Assembly (NCBI GenBank): GCA_034698045.1
Contig: JAQGAU010000876.1
Coordinates: 1-22,999, forward strand
Length of the DNA: 22,999 nt
Reading direction: 5' to 3'
Source: Paramacrobiotus richtersi
Taxonomy: Eukaryota > Tardigrada > Eutardigrada > Parachela > Macrobiotidae
Of the stretch, positions 20,401-22,999 are shown piece by piece; positions within the stretch are counted from its first letter, which is position 1, and each line of letters starts with the position of its first letter. The notes under the pieces were generated by a model that was not told where the DNA came from, ran no database searches, and saw only the letters and a program-made list of their open reading frames with translations. The translations under genes were made by a program, and so were the position numbers.

Positions 20401-22060
20401 GGACTTCTTACAGCAACCGGAACCTGACTGGGTGTTGAAGATGTCGTTGGTTTTGGATGTTATCAGAGTATGGAGCCGTGCTCCTCACTGTTACATTTAC
20501 CAGATTCCACTATCTTACAGGGATTGAAAGTCCTGCATGCTTCGCTTATCAAAAAACACGGTAATCTCAAGAGCACAAAGTTACTGCTGGACAGCCACAT
20601 GGCGGTGAAAATAACCGATTACGGACACGAAGAGCTGACCAGTCTGCTCGGCGATTCGCCCACCCATCCAACCGAAGGACCATATTTTCCTGTTCATTGT
20701 TGGATGGCGCCCGAAGTAATGCGGGGATATAATTCCACACCGGAAAGTGATATCTACGCTTTCAGTTTAATTACACACCAGATCATCATGCATTGCAAAG
20801 TGTTCAATATGGGAACGCGCTGCGCACTGGATCCCTACGGTGCGTAGCCTAGCCTGACGTTAATTAAAATGTTACATTATCTGTGTGATGACTAGAGATT
20901 GTTGATCAAATTCAAATGGGAGAGATGCCCTACTTCCGTCCAACATTTCCCGCAAAAGAAATCGCAGCTGCCAACTGGTTAACTGCACTGCTGCAGAAAT
21001 GCTGGGACGAAATGCCGAGTAATCGGCCTACAATCAACGACATCGCTTCCACGTTTCGAAGAGCTCTCGCGCCGGAAGACATGGAAGGGACGCTGCTCGA
21101 GCGTGTGGTACGGTGGCTGACCAACCATAATGCCATGCTGGAGCAGGATGTTGCCGATCGAACCACGCAGCTACTGCACGAACAAAGAAAAGCTGACGAA
21201 TTGCTTCGCTCTATGCTACCAAGGTGGGAGCTTGATACTGATAAAATTATGATAATATTAATAATTTATTATTGTACGTTTCAGCGATGTTGTCAGAAAA
21301 CTGCGTGCTGGACTGGCCATAGAAGCCGAATGCGTGGACGAAGTGAGCGTCTTATTTAGCGATGTTTGCGGGTTCAATGACTTTGTCGCAACGAATCTGC
21401 CGCTTGGCGTAATGACTTTCCTGAACGAGATTTACACTCGCTTTGATGAAGTGTCCGCCGGGTTATCCGTATACAAAATGGAGACAACTGGAAGCAGTTA
21501 CATGGTATTCTCTTGTAATGACCATCTTTTTACGTCATATTGAACAGGCTTTGAGTATTTCACAGGCGACCAGTGGCTTGGTGGAACGAACTGGAAATCA
21601 CCATCCTCACGAGATTTGTCGTCTATCGAAGCTTTTGCTAAAAACATTTACCGGTTATTGTGCCCATACAAATTTGGCCATTGGTGTTGGAGTACATAGT
21701 GGACCTGTCGCTGTGGGCGTTGTCGGGCTAAAACGGCCGCGATACTGTCTGTAAGAACCGCCTGCAAAGTACCGCCTCTATATTACGAAAGATTTTCCTT
21801 CCCTTCGTAGATTTGGCGATACGGTGAATACGGCATCGCGCATCCAGACCAGTGGTCTGCCATCAAAGATCCATGTCAGTGACTCCATTGAGAATCTTGC
21901 AAAACAGTTTGGACATATGTTTACCAAGCGCGGTGAAACGTTTCTGAAAGTATGGCGAAGTTGGGAAATTTACTGAACATGATGTGAATATTGCACTGAA
22001 TTACAGGGAAAAGGCAGCATGTTGACGTATTGGCTGGTCATGGATGAGATTTCTTCGTGA
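17471..22060 (+). CDS. Receptor guanylyl cyclase copy C, complete 19-exon gene
   Basis: This is a diverged paralogue of copy B with the same architecture. The exons are 17471-17795, 17847-17888, 17946-17970, 18033-18343, 18413-18456, 18858-18896, 18958-19038, 19096-19245, 19319-19369, 19429-19617, 19683-19888, 19949-20237, 20297-20467, 20521-20839, 20896-21223, 21285-21504, 21566-21750, 21811-21949 and 22007-22060. They total 3168 nt, 1055 aa, in frame, with all introns GT-AG and mostly 50-65 nt. Residues 1-19 are a signal peptide. The ectodomain contains AEWYSQGVF and FSWRYIVVI, and the membrane helix is about 466-488. The kinase-homology domain has HGN at 654-656, TDYGHE and WMAPE. The signalling helix precedes MLP, and the cyclase domain ends GKGSMLTYWLVMDE. 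D883, E923, C991, N998 and R1002 are kept, while S927 replaces the second metal Asp. The last exons keep the exact lengths of copy B (220, 185, 139). Start choice: the ATG has AAA before it and leads directly into the signal peptide. Confidence 0.92.
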
Positions 22061-22999
22061 TCATCGAAGTTAGCGCACAACCATGCAGAGTGTTGCTTTT
22101 TTGTGCCCTGTTCCGTTACTCAAAATGTTTTACTGTTTCCACAAACTTGGCAGTATTAAAGCCAAACGTGATAACTTTCTGATTGCTTCAGTAAGTTTGC
22201 ATGTAAAAGAGCGGCAGCAGAGCATGTGTTAGGTAGCATTTGTCCCAACAACCGAGCGTCGCGCCAAGTTTGCCCTCGCATTCATAGAAACTCGGGAATC
22301 GGTTCACGGACATCAAGCAATAAAAACCACGCTTCTTCACCTGTGAAATTAATTTTTATTGCCGATTCAACAAGCTTTCAAACAACGTTTCGGAATAATA
22401 GTGTAACCCAACCAACAAATGCCGAAGTACATAAAACACTTTTCAACACCTCATCGGCCGAAACAAAACACGGTTGATCAGTCGCCAATAAAGATAAATT
22501 TTTTTTCTTGAGGCACACCTGTCGGACATTATGAGCACGGTAGAAATGCTCCCGTCAGTTCATGGTTTATTATCCTTTCCATTCAGCACACACTTTAGCC
22601 CGACGCCATCATTTTTTTCTTTGGGAAGTTGGTTCTTTGTCTGTTTGGGTGGAGGGGGCAGGGAGGATTTCAAGGGGTGGATGGCCACCTTCCAAAAGGA
22701 TGAAATTAGCGAGCCAAGCACCGGGATCATGCGGGACGTGTCAGCGAGTGCGTTGGAGACGAGGGTTAAGTTGTTGAGTACCACACATGCCACAGTTAAG
22801 GATTATTTTTTATCCAACACAGGAACACTGTCCTTGAGCGTTTTGTATAATCCCATGCACACTTGTTGGTCCGGGGGGTTAATCAAACATATGCATTCAG
22901 GTCAATCGCAGTTAAAAAAACACAAGCAGGGTTAGAGGTCTTGTAGCTCTTGAGTGCGAATGATGCGTGGCTCATCATGGCTTTTCTTCCGTGAGAAAC
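22061..22999. other. Right-edge flank with a possible unassigned gene end
   Basis: After the 3' UTR of copy C, the interval 22530-22935 is open on both strands. The minus-strand frame (22793-22560, 77 aa) has C-rich third codon positions and a strong acceptor-like tract (CCCTGCCCCCTCCACCCAAACAG near 22650-22630). It also has AATAAA just before its stop, so it could be the 3' end of a neighbouring minus-strand gene. The plus-strand frame is longer (134 aa) but has no recognisable feature. I cannot decide between a real exon and chance. Confidence 0.2.
22155..22160 (+). promoter_or_regulatory. Possible polyadenylation signal of rGC copy C
   Basis: An ATTAAA lies 95 nt after the stop codon of copy C. 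Canonical AATAAA hexamers follow at 22319-22324 and 22487-22492. Which one is used cannot be told from sequence alone. Confidence 0.35.

Noticed and set aside
1-22999. Retroelements, transposases, tRNA or rRNA genes, bacterial contamination
   Set aside because: No reverse transcriptase, integrase or transposase motifs and no tRNA-like folds were noticed. The regular spliceosomal introns exclude a bacterial source for the main genes.

Overview
This is animal nuclear DNA. It carries intron-rich, eukaryote-type genes: almost every intron begins GT and ends AG, and most are only about 50-70 nt long. The gene families are metazoan (natriuretic-peptide-type receptor guanylyl cyclases and a rhodopsin-like GPCR). 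The compact introns and the character of the proteins suggest an ecdysozoan, and a tardigrade such as a Hypsibius relative is my best guess. That guess is inference from general resemblance and is not proven by the sequence.

The window is organised around three head-to-tail, plus-strand copies of one receptor guanylyl cyclase (rGC) gene. Copy A (200-1800) is only the 3' third, because its start lies beyond the left edge. Copy B (3857-9180) and copy C (17471-22060) can each be read from start to stop as 19 exons, with every intron at a matching position and phase, including a 25-nt microexon. The deduced proteins are 1062 and 1055 aa. Each has a signal peptide, an ANF-receptor-like ectodomain, one membrane helix, a degenerate kinase-homology domain, a dimerisation helix and a class III cyclase domain. 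A and B are close relatives, and C is more distant. All three replace the second metal-binding aspartate of the cyclase (ETIGD in canonical enzymes) with serine, although the other catalytic and guanine-recognition residues are kept. This is the most interesting signal in the window.

Between B and C lies a two-exon, 332-aa rhodopsin-like GPCR (11380-12563) with non-canonical DRY, NPxxY and 2.50 positions. It is followed by two inverted copies of a 9-bp minisatellite (about 12849-13320 and 15296-15600) that also share a diverged unique flank. A tentative cysteine-rich secreted-protein gene (13597-15823) may surround the second copy. A MITE-like element of about 294 bp sits in intron 3 of copy B. 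The A-B spacer holds a perfect 21-bp hairpin, a diverged direct duplication of about 450 bp, and a candidate cysteine-rich exon on the minus strand. The spacers 9181-11379, 15824-17470 and 22061-22999 contain nothing I can name with confidence.

Taken together, the locus looks like a lineage-specific tandem expansion of cell-surface receptors (rGCs plus one GPCR), plausibly sensory or peptide-sensing. No RNA gene, CRISPR array, retroelement or bacterial-type gene was recognised.
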